This document shows, one piece after another, positions 42,255 through 51,115 of a stretch of 64,000 nt of DNA. The position numbers and the translations under genes were made by a program. The stretch comes from Streptomyces sp. NBC_01214 (GTDB lineage: Bacteria; Actinomycetota; Actinomycetes; Streptomycetales; Streptomycetaceae), in the NCBI RefSeq assembly GCF_026340975.1, contig NZ_JAPEOS010000002.1, positions 266,501-330,500 of the forward strand. Reading direction: 5' to 3'. A model generated the notes under the pieces. It had not been told where the DNA came from, did no database searches, and saw nothing but the letters and a program-made list of their open reading frames with translations. Position 1 is the first letter of the stretch, and every line of letters starts with the position of its first letter.

Positions 42255-42601
42255 TGCACCTCGCCTACCCCGCCGTACTCGCGGCGCTCCTCTTCTGCAC
42301 GGGCCTGTACGGCGTACTCGCCCGCCGCAACGCCATCCTGGTCCTGATGTCCGTCGAGCTGATGCTCAACGCCGTCAACCTCAACCTGGTGGCCTTCGAC
42401 GTCTGGCTGCGCGACGCACTGCACGCCGGCCAGGCCCTCACCCTCTTCACCATCGCCATCGCCGCCGCCGAGATCGGCATCGGCCTCGCGATCGTGCTGA
42501 TGGTGTACCGCAACCGGGGGACCTCCGACGTCGACCGGCTGCGCGACACCGCCGAGGGCCACGAGCCCGCCGCGAACAACCAGAGCGAGGTCACCGCGTG
42601 A
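42254..42601 (+). CDS. nuoK2: NADH-quinone oxidoreductase-like subunit K (second cluster)
   Basis: This 115-residue, three-helix subunit retains the membrane glutamates in LMSVELMLNAVNLNLVAF and in IAAAEIGIGLAIVLMVYR. A 15-residue hydrophilic tail follows. ATG 42254 overlaps the nuoJ2 stop, and its own stop overlaps nuoL2 by four bases. Preservation of the key acidic residues argues that proton translocation is still under selection. Confidence 0.95.
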   Translation: MHLAYPAVLAALLFCTGLYGVLARRNAILVLMSVELMLNAVNLNLVAFDVWLRDALHAGQALTLFTIAIAAAEIGIGLAIVLMVYRNRGTSDVDRLRDTAEGHEPAANNQSEVTA

Positions 42602-44649
42602 GCACCACGACCCTCGCCGTCCTCGTCCCGCTGCTCCCCTTCCTGGGCGCGGTGGCGGGACTGCTGCTCGGCCGCAGCGCCCCCGGGTTCGTCCGGCCGC
42701 TCGCCATCCTGCCGACGCTCGGCGCCGCCGTACTGGCCGTACTCGTCGCCGTCCGCCAGGGCGGCGGCGAGACGATCAGCGCCTCGACCGAGCTGACCCC
42801 GACCGGCTCGGTGCCGATCGACCTCTCGCTCTACATCGACGGCTTCGCCGCACTGGTCGCCGTCCTGGTCGGGGTCGTCGCCACCTGCGTACAGCTGTAC
42901 TCGACGGCGTACCTGCGCGAGGACCCGCGCTACCCGTCGTATGCCGCTCTCGTCTCACTGTTCACCTCCGCCATGCTGCTCGTCGTCTACTCCGGCGACC
43001 TGATGGTGCTGCTGGTCGGCTGGGAGGTCATGGGCATCTGCTCGTACTTCCTGGTCGGCCACTACTGGGAGACCGAAGCGGCCCGCTCCGCCTCCCTGAA
43101 GGCCTTCCTCGTCACCAAGCTCGGTGACGTCCCCTTCCTGATCGGCCTGTTCGCGCTCGCCGCCGACGCCGGTTCCTTCGAGATCCCGAAGATCCTCGGC
43201 ACCGTCGCCGCGGGCGGACTCGACCACCCGACCCTGATCGCGCTGCTCCTGCTCGCCGGTGTCGCGGGCAAGTCCGCGCAGTTCCCCCTGCACACCTGGC
43301 TCCCCGACGCCATGGCGGGCCCCACCCCGGTCTCGGCGCTGATCCACGCCGCGACGATGGTCGCCGCCGGCGTCTACTTCATCGCCCGCCTCCTGCCCGT
43401 CTTCGCAGCCTCCGGGGCCACCCTGGTGGTCATGGCCGTGATGGCGGCCGTCACGATGGTCGGCTCCGGCTTGGCCGCCATCGCCCAGGACGACATCAAG
43501 CGGGTGCTCGCCTACTCCACGATCGGCCAGCTCGGCTACATGGTCGGCGCCCTGGCCGTCGGTGACCGCGGCGCCGCCGTGTTCCACCTCCTGTCCCACG
43601 GCGCCTTCAAGGCGCTCCTCTTCCTCGGCGCCGGCGTGATCATCCACGCCGCCGGAACGAACTCCCTGGGCGTCATGTCCCGGATGGACGGCCTGGCCAA
43701 GCGCATCCCCGACGCCTTCTGGACGATGACGATCGCGCTGCTCGCGCTCGCCGCCGTCCCGCCCTTCGCCGGCTTCTTCTCCAAGGAAGCCGTCCTCGTC
43801 GCCGCCGAGCACACCGCGACCGGCCACTCGGAGTTCGTGCCCAGCGCCGCCGGCTGGCTGGTGCTCGTCGCCGGTCTGCTGACCGCCCTGCTCACCGCCG
43901 CCTACGCCACCCGGCTGTGGCTGATGGCCTTCCGCGGCCGCGGCGTCGCCGCCCCCGACCACGGCAAGGAACCCCTCGCCATGACCGGCGTGCTGTGGCT
44001 GCTGGCGATCCCGTCGATCGGCTTCGGCCTCGCGGCCGGCCCCATCTCCGACTGGTTCGACGGCGGGGAACTCACCCCGACCCTGGTCACCTCGGTCCTC
44101 GGCACGGGCGCCGCGGCCATCGGCGCGATGCTCACCTATGCCCTCTGGCAGCGCGCCTCGGCGAAGGCCGTCCTTGCGACCGCCGCCGGCACCGGAGCCG
44201 GCACCGGGGCAGGCACCGCAGCCGGTGCCGAAACCCCAGTGCCCGCCGCCGTCGCTGTCGCCGCCGCCGAATCCGTCGCGGAAGCCCCCGAGGTGGCCGA
44301 GGTGACCCACGATCACCCCGCCGTCCCGACCGGACCCGCCGCCGACCCCGGCAAGGCGTTCCTCGGCCCGCTGCACCGCCACGCGGCCGTCGGCTTCCAC
44401 CTCGACGCCGTCTACGACCGGCTGTTCGTCCGGCCCGTCCGGGCCGCCGCGAGCCTCGTCCGCTTCCTCGACCGCGAGGTCGTGGACACGTACGTCCGCG
44501 GCGCGGGCACCGGCACCCAGCTGCTCGGCAGCCTCGTACGCCGTGCCCAGACCGGCAACGTGCAGAGCTACCTGAGCGCCCTGCTCGCCGGCGCCGTGGT
44601 CCTGGCGATCGCCACCGCCGTCCTCGCCAACGTCAACGCCGGATCGTGA
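42598..44649 (+). CDS. nuoL2: NADH-quinone oxidoreductase-like subunit L (second cluster)
   Basis: This 683-residue antiporter-like subunit has the core motifs LVGWEVMGICSYFLVGHYW, PLHTWLPDAMAGPTPVSALIHAATMVAAGVYF and DDIKRVLAYSTIGQLGYMVGALAVG. Between the pumping domain and the C-terminal helix lies an Ala/Gly-rich insertion around residues 525-580 (AAGTGAGTGAGTAAGAETPV and following), not seen in NuoL1. GTG 42598 overlaps nuoK2 and the 3' end overlaps nuoM2. Confidence 0.95.
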   Translation: MSTTTLAVLVPLLPFLGAVAGLLLGRSAPGFVRPLAILPTLGAAVLAVLVAVRQGGGETISASTELTPTGSVPIDLSLYIDGFAALVAVLVGVVATCVQLYSTAYLREDPRYPSYAALVSLFTSAMLLVVYSGDLMVLLVGWEVMGICSYFLVGHYWETEAARSASLKAFLVTKLGDVPFLIGLFALAADAGSFEIPKILGTVAAGGLDHPTLIALLLLAGVAGKSAQFPLHTWLPDAMAGPTPVSALIHAATMVAAGVYFIARLLPVFAASGATLVVMAVMAAVTMVGSGLAAIAQDDIKRVLAYSTIGQLGYMVGALAVGDRGAAVFHLLSHGAFKALLFLGAGVIIHAAGTNSLGVMSRMDGLAKRIPDAFWTMTIALLALAAVPPFAGFFSKEAVLVAAEHTATGHSEFVPSAAGWLVLVAGLLTALLTAAYATRLWLMAFRGRGVAAPDHGKEPLAMTGVLWLLAIPSIGFGLAAGPISDWFDGGELTPTLVTSVLGTGAAAIGAMLTYALWQRASAKAVLATAAGTGAGTGAGTAAGAETPVPAAVAVAAAESVAEAPEVAEVTHDHPAVPTGPAADPGKAFLGPLHRHAAVGFHLDAVYDRLFVRPVRAAASLVRFLDREVVDTYVRGAGTGTQLLGSLVRRAQTGNVQSYLSALLAGAVVLAIATAVLANVNAGS

Positions 44650-46241
44650 GCCGTGAGTCAGCCGTGATTGATATCAGCCCGTCCGTGATGCAGTTCCTTC
44701 TGGCGTTCATCGTGGCCGCACCGCTCCTCGGCTCCGCCGCGGCGCTCCTGCCGGCCCCGCCCGGCCTCAAGGGCAAGAGCCCCGAACAAGCCGTGCTCCG
44801 CCACGGCGTGACCGTGACCGGCGTGATCCTCGCCGCGGCCATCGCCCTCACCCTGGGCTTCGACCACGACGCCCCGTCCCGCATCCAAGCGACGACGGAC
44901 ATCAGCTGGATCCAGGCGCTGAACGTCCGGATCCACCTCGGCGTCGACGGCATCTCGCTCCCCCTCCTCCTGATGACCGCGCTGCTGTTCTTCCTCTGCG
45001 CGCTCTACAGCTACTTCAAGCTCCCCGCAGGCCCCTCCCCGAAGGCCTTCGTCGCACTGCTCCTGGTCCTGGAGTCCGGCACCCTCGCGACCTTCGCCGT
45101 CCTCGACCTGCTGCTCTTCTTCCTCGCCTTCGAGATGGTCCTCATCCCGATGTACTTCCTCATCGCCCGCTGGGGCGGTGCTCAGCGGCAGGCCGCCGCC
45201 TGGAAGTTCATCCTCTACACCCTCCTCGGCTCCGTCGTCATGCTGCTCGGCCTCCTCCTCATCGGTGTGACGGCGGGCACATTCGACATGGTGGCACTCG
45301 CCTCTGACAACGGCCGCGAACTGTCCCACACCACCCAGCTCCTGGCCGTCCTGTCCATCGGCATCGGCCTCGCCGTGAAGACCCCGATGTGGCCCCTGCA
45401 CAGCTGGCTGCCGGACGCCCACACCGCCGCGCCCACCGTCGGATCCGTGCTGCTGGCCGGCGTCCTGCTCAAGATGGGCACGTACGGGTTCGTCCGCATC
45501 CTGCTCCCCATCACCCCCGACGGCATGGCCACCTTCGCCCCCTACCTGGGCGCCTTCGCCGCCGTCGGCATCGTCTACGGATCGCTCGCCTGCCTCGCGC
45601 TGGCCCGCAAGGGGAACAAGGGCGACCTCAAGCGCCTCATCGCCTACTCCTCCGTCGGCCACATGGGCTTCGTCCTCCTCGGCATCGCGAGCATGACCCC
45701 CACCGGCGTCAACGGCGCGCTCTTCGCCAACATCGCCCACGGCCTGATCACCGGCCTCCTCTTCTTCCTGGTCGGCGCCCTCAAGGACCGCTACGGAACC
45801 GCCGACCTCGACACCCTCGCCGGAGCCACCGGCGCAGCCCTCTACGGCCGCGCCCCCCGCTTCGGCGCGCTCCTCGCCTTCGCCGCCGTCGCCTCCCTGG
45901 GCCTGCCCGGCCTGGCCGGATTCTGGGGCGAGATGCTGGCCCTCTTCGGCGCCTTCGACCCGGCCGAGGGCCTCTCCCGCCCCGCGTTCCTCACGTACGT
46001 GGCCGTCGGCGCGTTCGGCACCCTGCTCACCGCCGCCTACCTCCTGATCGTCGTACGGCGCGTCTGCATGGGAGACCCGAAAGCCGGTCCGGAGCTCGCC
46101 GTCGCGGACGTCCAGCGCTACGAGTTCGCCGCCTGGACCCCGCTCGTCGCCCTCACCGTCCTCGCCGGCCTGTGGCCCGCGGTCCTCCTCGGCCTCACCG
46201 ATCCGGCCGTCCAGAAGCTCCTCGCAGGAGGCAATTCATGA
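44646..46241 (+). CDS. nuoM2: NADH-quinone oxidoreductase-like subunit M (second cluster)
   Basis: This 531-residue antiporter-like subunit shows FEMVLIPMYFLIARWGG, VKTPMWPLHSWLPDAHTAAPTVGSVLLAGVLLKMGTYGF and DLKRLIAYSSVGHMGFVLLGIASM. GTG 44646 is used because it overlaps the nuoL2 stop by four bases; GTG 44664 would also fit and begins closer to the first hydrophobic helix. The 3' end overlaps nuoN2 by four bases. Confidence 0.94.
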   Translation: MSRESAVIDISPSVMQFLLAFIVAAPLLGSAAALLPAPPGLKGKSPEQAVLRHGVTVTGVILAAAIALTLGFDHDAPSRIQATTDISWIQALNVRIHLGVDGISLPLLLMTALLFFLCALYSYFKLPAGPSPKAFVALLLVLESGTLATFAVLDLLLFFLAFEMVLIPMYFLIARWGGAQRQAAAWKFILYTLLGSVVMLLGLLLIGVTAGTFDMVALASDNGRELSHTTQLLAVLSIGIGLAVKTPMWPLHSWLPDAHTAAPTVGSVLLAGVLLKMGTYGFVRILLPITPDGMATFAPYLGAFAAVGIVYGSLACLALARKGNKGDLKRLIAYSSVGHMGFVLLGIASMTPTGVNGALFANIAHGLITGLLFFLVGALKDRYGTADLDTLAGATGAALYGRAPRFGALLAFAAVASLGLPGLAGFWGEMLALFGAFDPAEGLSRPAFLTYVAVGAFGTLLTAAYLLIVVRRVCMGDPKAGPELAVADVQRYEFAAWTPLVALTVLAGLWPAVLLGLTDPAVQKLLAGGNS

Positions 46242-47770
46242 CGGCCATGACGGCCCTGACGGTCCTCTCCGCCGAGGCCCCGAGCCTGGTCCAGTCCGTC
46301 GACTGGCTCGCCATCGCACCCGTGGTGATCACTGCCGCCGTCGGCCTGGTCGTCCTCGTCGCCGACCTGTTCCTCCCCGAACGCCACAAGCCGGTCCTCG
46401 GCTGGATCTCGGTCGCAGGCCTCGCCGCCGCGACCGCCACCCTGCTGCCCCTGCGCGCCGGTGACCGCGCCACCTTCTGCCTCACCGGCGACCCGGCGGC
46501 CTGCAGCTACGTCGCCGACCGCTTCACGCTCGTCATCCAGTTCCTGGTGCTGGCCGGGGCCCTGATCACCGCCCTGATCTCGGTCACCGCCGTCCACGAC
46601 AGCCGCATGCCGGCCGGCGAGTACTGGTTCCTGCTGCTCTCCTCCGCCGCCGGCGCGGCCCTGCTGCCCGCCTCCCGCGACCTCGCCACCCTGATCGTCG
46701 CCCTCGAAGTCGCCTCGCTGCCCGCCTTCGCCCTCGTCGGCATGCGCCGCGGCGACCGGCTCTCCTCCGAGGCCGCCCTGAAGTTCTTCCTGTCCTCCGT
46801 CACCGCCACCGCCGTGTCGCTGATGGGCGTCAGCTTCGTCTACGCCGCCACCGGCTCCCTGCACCTCACCCAGGTCGCCGACCGCCTCGAAGACGTCCCC
46901 GGGCAGCTCGACACGCTCGCCATGGCCGGTGTCGCGCTCACCCTCGTCGGCTTCGCCTTCAAGACCGCGGCCGTCCCCTTCCACTTCTGGGTCCCCGACA
47001 CCTACGTCGGCGCCCCCCTGCCCATCGCCGGCTACCTGTCGGTGATCGGCAAGGCCGTCGGTTTCACCGGCCTCATCCTCGTCACGGTGATCGCCTTCCC
47101 CGCGTACTCCGACATCTGGGGCCCGGCCCTGGCCGTCCTCGCCGCACTCACCATGACCCTGGGCAACACCGCCGCCCTGCGGCAGTCCCCGGACCGCCCG
47201 AACAGTGCCGTACGGCTGCTCGCCTGGTCATCGGTCGGCCAGGCCGGATACCTGCTGGTCCCGATCGCCGCCGCCGCGTACTCCGGGCGCGACCAGATCG
47301 GCTCCACCGTCGCCTACGCCCTCATGTACGCCGCCGTGAACCTCGGCGCCTTCGCCGTGGCCGCCCTCGTCGCCCGTACCAAGCCGCTCCACCGGATCAG
47401 CGACTACCGGGGGCTCTACGCCGAGCGCCCGCTGGCCGCCCTCTCCCTGGGCTTCTTCCTGCTCTGCCTGGCGGGCCTGCCGCCGGGCATCATCGGGCTC
47501 TTCGCCAAGGTCACCGTCTTCCGGTCCGCGGTCGACGCGGGCCTGGGCTGGCTGGCCGTGGTCATGGCGATCAACGTCGTCATCGCCCTGTACTACTACC
47601 TGCGCTGGACGGCCCTGCTCTTCCGCACCCCCGAAGGCGCGCAGACCCGTACGCGCGCCCCCTGGCCGGTGGCTGCGGCCATCGTCGTCACCGCGATCAC
47701 GGCGGTCGTCGTCTCGGGCGCCCCGGAACTCGTCCTGCGCGTCACCTCGGGCAGCCTCTTCGCGCAGTAA
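46238..47770 (+). CDS. nuoN2: NADH-quinone oxidoreductase-like subunit N (second cluster)
   Basis: This 510-residue antiporter-like subunit is the last gene of the second nuo operon. Recognisable are FKTAAVPFHFWVPDTYVGAPLPIAGYLSVIGKAVGFTG and VRLLAWSSVGQAGYLLVPIAAAAYSG. Note that the usual DVKRLLAYSS segment reads SAVRLLAWSS, and the helix before it has PDRPN in place of the lysine-bearing motif; this is a conspicuous divergence from NuoN1. A GC hairpin terminator follows at 47812. Confidence 0.94.
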   Translation: MTAMTALTVLSAEAPSLVQSVDWLAIAPVVITAAVGLVVLVADLFLPERHKPVLGWISVAGLAAATATLLPLRAGDRATFCLTGDPAACSYVADRFTLVIQFLVLAGALITALISVTAVHDSRMPAGEYWFLLLSSAAGAALLPASRDLATLIVALEVASLPAFALVGMRRGDRLSSEAALKFFLSSVTATAVSLMGVSFVYAATGSLHLTQVADRLEDVPGQLDTLAMAGVALTLVGFAFKTAAVPFHFWVPDTYVGAPLPIAGYLSVIGKAVGFTGLILVTVIAFPAYSDIWGPALAVLAALTMTLGNTAALRQSPDRPNSAVRLLAWSSVGQAGYLLVPIAAAAYSGRDQIGSTVAYALMYAAVNLGAFAVAALVARTKPLHRISDYRGLYAERPLAALSLGFFLLCLAGLPPGIIGLFAKVTVFRSAVDAGLGWLAVVMAINVVIALYYYLRWTALLFRTPEGAQTRTRAPWPVAAAIVVTAITAVVVSGAPELVLRVTSGSLFAQ

Positions 47771-47811
47771 CCGGCGCACGTAACCCGTACGGAGTAACGC
47801 CCGCCGCGGCC

Positions 47812-47838
47812 CCGCCGCCCCACGGAAAGGGGCGGCGG
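47812..47838 (+). terminator. Terminator of the nuo2 operon
   Basis: CCGCCGCCCC-ACGGAAA-GGGGCGGCGG, a perfect 10-bp stem, 42 bases after nuoN2. Confidence 0.8.
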
Positions 47839-47971
47839 AGGGCGGCCGCCCCACCACGCCCTGGGAACCTGACGCCCTCACCTCGCGTTGACCAGGAAGG
47901 GAGGGTCCACTGGACCGTAGACCCTCAAAACCATGACGGGCTCCCCTGCCGCACCACTTGGAGGGCGTACC

Positions 47972-48835
47972 GTGCACCGCCGGCACAACGGGCTGAAGAC
48001 CGCCGTACTCCTCGGCGGGCTGTCCGCACTCATCATCCTCATCGGAAGCTTCTTCGGACGGGGCGGCCTGATCATCGCCGTCCTCGTCGCCCTCGGGACG
48101 AACGCCTACGCGTACTGGAACAGCGACAAGCTGGCTCTACGCGCGATGCGCGCCCGCCCCGTGAGCGAGTTCGAGGCTCCCCAGCTCTACCGCATGGTGC
48201 GCGAGCTCTCCACGTCCGCGCGCCAGCCCATGCCACGCCTGTACATCTCACCCACCGAGGCCCCCAACGCCTTCGCCACCGGCCGCAACCCGCGCAACGC
48301 CGCGGTCTGCTGCACCGAGGGCATCCTGCGCATCCTCGACGAGCGCGAGCTGCGCGGTGTCATCGGCCACGAGCTCAGCCACGTCTACAACCGCGACATC
48401 CTGATCTCCTCGGTCGCCGGCGCCCTCGCCTCGGTGATCATGTTCCTGGTCAACTTCGCCTGGCTGATCCCGATCGGCCGGTCGAACGACGACGAGGGCC
48501 CCGGTCTCCTCGGCATGCTGCTGATCATGATCCTGGGCCCGCTGGCCGCCTCCGTGATCCAGCTGGCCATCAGCCGCTCGCGCGAGTACGAGGCCGACGC
48601 CTCCGGCGCCCAGCTCACCGGCGACCCGCTCGCCCTGGCCAGCGCCCTGCGCAAGCTCGACGCGGGCACCAAACAGCTCCCGCTGCCCCCGGAGCCCCGG
48701 CTGGAGGCGGCGAGCCACATGATGATCGCCAACCCGTTCCGTCCGGGTGCGGGCCTTTCTAAGATGTTCTCCACACACCCTCCGATGGCCGAGCGCATCG
48801 CCCGGCTCGAACAGATGGCAGGCCGCCGCCAATGA
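47972..48835 (+). CDS. htpX: Membrane zinc metalloprotease HtpX
   Basis: This 287-residue M48 membrane protease has two N-terminal hydrophobic segments, the zinc motif HELSH in GVIGHELSHVYNRD, further hydrophobic segments, and the third ligand Glu in SREYEADASGAQLTGDP. It degrades misfolded membrane proteins in the cytoplasmic membrane. GTG 47972 is chosen because GGAGG lies seven bases upstream and it gives the normal length; ATG 47933 would add 13 residues. It overlaps the next gene by four bases. Confidence 0.94.
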   Translation: MHRRHNGLKTAVLLGGLSALIILIGSFFGRGGLIIAVLVALGTNAYAYWNSDKLALRAMRARPVSEFEAPQLYRMVRELSTSARQPMPRLYISPTEAPNAFATGRNPRNAAVCCTEGILRILDERELRGVIGHELSHVYNRDILISSVAGALASVIMFLVNFAWLIPIGRSNDDEGPGLLGMLLIMILGPLAASVIQLAISRSREYEADASGAQLTGDPLALASALRKLDAGTKQLPLPPEPRLEAASHMMIANPFRPGAGLSKMFSTHPPMAERIARLEQMAGRRQ

Positions 48836-49224
48836 AGACAATCCTCAACATCATTTGGCTCATCCTCAGCGGCATCTGGCTGTTCCTGGGATACCTGCTC
48901 GCAGGTGTGCTGCTGTGCATCACGATCATCGGCATCCCGTTCGGCATCGCCGCCTTCCGCATCGCCGTCTACGCCCTCTGGCCCTTCGGCTACACCACGG
49001 TCGAGCGCCACGACGCGGGCGCCCCGTCCTGCATCGGCAACGTCCTGTGGCTGGTGCTGGCGGGCTGGTGGTTGGCCCTCGGCCACATCGTCACCGGCAT
49101 CGCCCTCTGCATCACGATCATCGGCATCCCGTTCGGCATCGCCAACTTCAAGATGGTCCCGCTCTCCCTGCTGCCGCTGGGCCGCGAGATCGTCCCGACG
49201 GACGCGCCGTTCGCCTCCCGCTGA
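48832..49224 (+). CDS. YccF-domain membrane protein
   Basis: This 130-residue integral membrane protein has two copies of the YccF (DUF307) unit: NIIWLILSGIWLFLGYLLAGVLLCITIIGIPFGIAAFRIA and NVLWLVLAGWWLALGHIVTGIALCITIIGIPFGIANFKM. The repeated CITIIGIPFGIA is encoded by nearly identical DNA in the two halves. Function is unknown in the family. ATGA overlap with htpX implies cotranslation and perhaps a shared membrane-stress role. Confidence 0.92.
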   Translation: MKTILNIIWLILSGIWLFLGYLLAGVLLCITIIGIPFGIAAFRIAVYALWPFGYTTVERHDAGAPSCIGNVLWLVLAGWWLALGHIVTGIALCITIIGIPFGIANFKMVPLSLLPLGREIVPTDAPFASR

Positions 49225-49259
49225 CGCAGCGACCGGCGTCCCGGACGCCGGCACACACC

Positions 49260-49293
49260 CCGCCCGCAGGCCGTCGGATCGGCCTGCGGGCGG
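49260..49293 (+). terminator. Terminator after htpX-yccF
   Basis: CCGCCCGCAGGCCG with its complement CGGCCTGCGGGCGG across six bases, 36 bases after the stop. Confidence 0.8.
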
Positions 49294-49344
49294 AGTTGTC
49301 CACAGGCCCGGGCGGATGTCGGTGGGGTGCGTCACCATGAACGC

Positions 49345-49878
49345 ATGAACGAGACCGAGCAGTTGCTGGAGCAAGTCACGGACCGCGTGCGCAACTCCGC
49401 ACGCAGGTATGAGCGACGCGGAAAGACCCTGCCAGGGCCGCTGGACACCGGGGAGGTCACCCGCGCCGAAGCCATACTCGGCTTCGCCCTGCCGCCCCTG
49501 CTCGCCTCGCTCTACACCCGCATCGGCGACGGCGGATTCGGCCCCGTCCAGGGGTTGCTGCCGCTGCGTCAGGCAGTGCTCGCGTATGGGGAACGACGGT
49601 CTTCCGGGTGGCGCTGGCCCGAAGGCGTACTGCCCGTGGCCGACTTCGGCTGCGGAATGGACGCCTGCGTGGACTGCCGGTCCGAGACCGCCCAGGTCCT
49701 CCTGTTCGACCCGAATCCGGGAGAACCGGAGCTCGCCTGGTCCATCGACACCCCGAGCCTGGCCGGCTGGCTGCACGGCTGGCTCGACGGCACCGCCTGG
49801 TTCTGCGAGGAGTCCGGCCTGGGGGAGGAGTGCGACCTGGAGCTCGCGCCCTGGGACGCGTTCAGATCCCGGATCTGA
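49345..49878 (+). CDS. SMI1/KNR4-family protein
   Basis: This 177-residue soluble protein matches the SMI1/KNR4 fold: TRAEAILGFALPPLLASLYTRIGDGGFGPVQGLLPL, then VLPVADFGCGMDACVDCRSE and SLAGWLHGWLDG. Such proteins often act as immunity proteins to contact-dependent toxins, but many are housekeeping orphans and no toxin gene is adjacent. The start is uncertain: ATG 49345 is used; GTG 49327 would add six residues. Its last 17 bases overlap the end of the convergent permease gene. Confidence 0.85.
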   Translation: MNETEQLLEQVTDRVRNSARRYERRGKTLPGPLDTGEVTRAEAILGFALPPLLASLYTRIGDGGFGPVQGLLPLRQAVLAYGERRSSGWRWPEGVLPVADFGCGMDACVDCRSETAQVLLFDPNPGEPELAWSIDTPSLAGWLHGWLDGTAWFCEESGLGEECDLELAPWDAFRSRI

Positions 49879-51097
49879 GCCGCCACCGAACCCCGTAGAC
49901 CAGTACGCCCACCGCCAGCACCGCCGCCCCCCAGAGCGCCGACGCGAGGGGCAGCGCACACGCCAGCACCACACAGCCGGACAGTCCGACCACTGCCACG
50001 GCCCGACCCTTGACAGCTGAATCGAGAGTCCACGCGGAGACGTTCGCGATCGCGTAGTAGGCGAGCACGCCGAAGGAGGAGAAACCGATCGCGCCCCGCA
50101 GATCGGCGGTGGCCGCCAGCACCGCCACGACCGCACCCACGGCCAGCTCCGCATGGTGCGGCACCTGGTGCCGGGGGTGTACGGCCGCCAGCGCGCGCGG
50201 CAGGTGGCCGTCCCGGGCCATCGCCAGAACGGTCCGCGAAACCCCGAGCACGAGCGCCAGCAACGAGCCCAGTGCGGCCAGGGCCGCACCCACCCGGACC
50301 ACCGGGGCCAGTCCGGGCCGCCCGGCCGCCCGTACCGCGTCGGCGAGCGGGGCCGACGACTGCGCCAGCCCCTGCGCGCCGAGCACCGACAACGCCGCCA
50401 CCGCCACCGCGGCGTACACCAGCAGCGCGATCCCCAGCGCGATCGGCACCGCCCGCGGGATCGTCCGTTCCGGATCCCGCACCTCCTCGCCCAGGGTGGT
50501 GATCCGGGCGTAGCCCGCGAAGGCGAAGAACAGCAGACCCGCACCCTGCAACACCCCGAAGACGCCCCCGTCGGGCCCGCCCGGCTGCCCCGGGTCGGCC
50601 GCCCCGGAAGACAGGCACACCACGACCACCCCGGCCAGCACCGCCAGCACCACCGCCACGATCAGCCGGGCGATACGGGCCGACTTCTGCACGCCGCCGT
50701 AGCTCGCGGCGGTCAGCGCCACCACCGCCGCGACGGCCACGGCGTGCTGCCGCCCCGGCCACAGGTACGCGCCCACCGTGAGGGCCATCGCCGCGCAGGA
50801 CGCGGTCTTGCCGATCACGAAGCCCCAGCCCGCCAGATACCCCCAGAAGGGCCCGAGCCGCTCGCGCCCGTAGACGTACGTGCCGCCGGAGGCCGGGTAC
50901 CGGGCGGCCAGCCGCGCCGAGGAGTGCGCGTTGCAGTAGGCCACGAGACCCGCCACGCCCAGAGCGGCGAGCAGGGCTCCGCCCGCCGCCCCCGCCGCGG
51001 GAGCCAGGGCGGCGAAGATACCGGCGCCCACCATCGCGCCGAGTCCGACGACGACGGCATCGGACACCCCCAGGGTGCGCTTCAACTCGTTCTGCAC
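49862..51097 (-). CDS. APC-family amino acid permease
   Basis: This 411-residue integral membrane protein has about 12 hydrophobic segments. The N-terminal APC motif is LKRTLGVSDAVVVGLGAMVGAGIFAALAPAAGAAG, followed by YPASGGTYVYGRERLGPFWGYLAGW and FFAFAGYARITTLGEEVRDPERTIPRAV. It is probably an amino acid/H+ symporter or exchanger; the substrate is not readable. It starts at GTG 51097, 18 bases beyond the SulP stop, so it may be cotranscribed with the SulP gene. Confidence 0.9.
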   Translation of the reverse strand: MQNELKRTLGVSDAVVVGLGAMVGAGIFAALAPAAGAAGGALLAALGVAGLVAYCNAHSSARLAARYPASGGTYVYGRERLGPFWGYLAGWGFVIGKTASCAAMALTVGAYLWPGRQHAVAVAAVVALTAASYGGVQKSARIARLIVAVVLAVLAGVVVVCLSSGAADPGQPGGPDGGVFGVLQGAGLLFFAFAGYARITTLGEEVRDPERTIPRAVPIALGIALLVYAAVAVAALSVLGAQGLAQSSAPLADAVRAAGRPGLAPVVRVGAALAALGSLLALVLGVSRTVLAMARDGHLPRALAAVHPRHQVPHHAELAVGAVVAVLAATADLRGAIGFSSFGVLAYYAIANVSAWTLDSAVKGRAVAVVGLSGCVVLACALPLASALWGAAVLAVGVLVYGVRWRLRSGI

Positions 51098-51115
51098 GAG
51101 CGGAGGGTAACCCCG

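Noticed and set aside
49327..49878. SMI1/KNR4 gene as part of a polymorphic-toxin immunity cluster
   Set aside because: No toxin, secretion or repeat-containing gene is adjacent; the neighbours are htpX/yccF and transporters.
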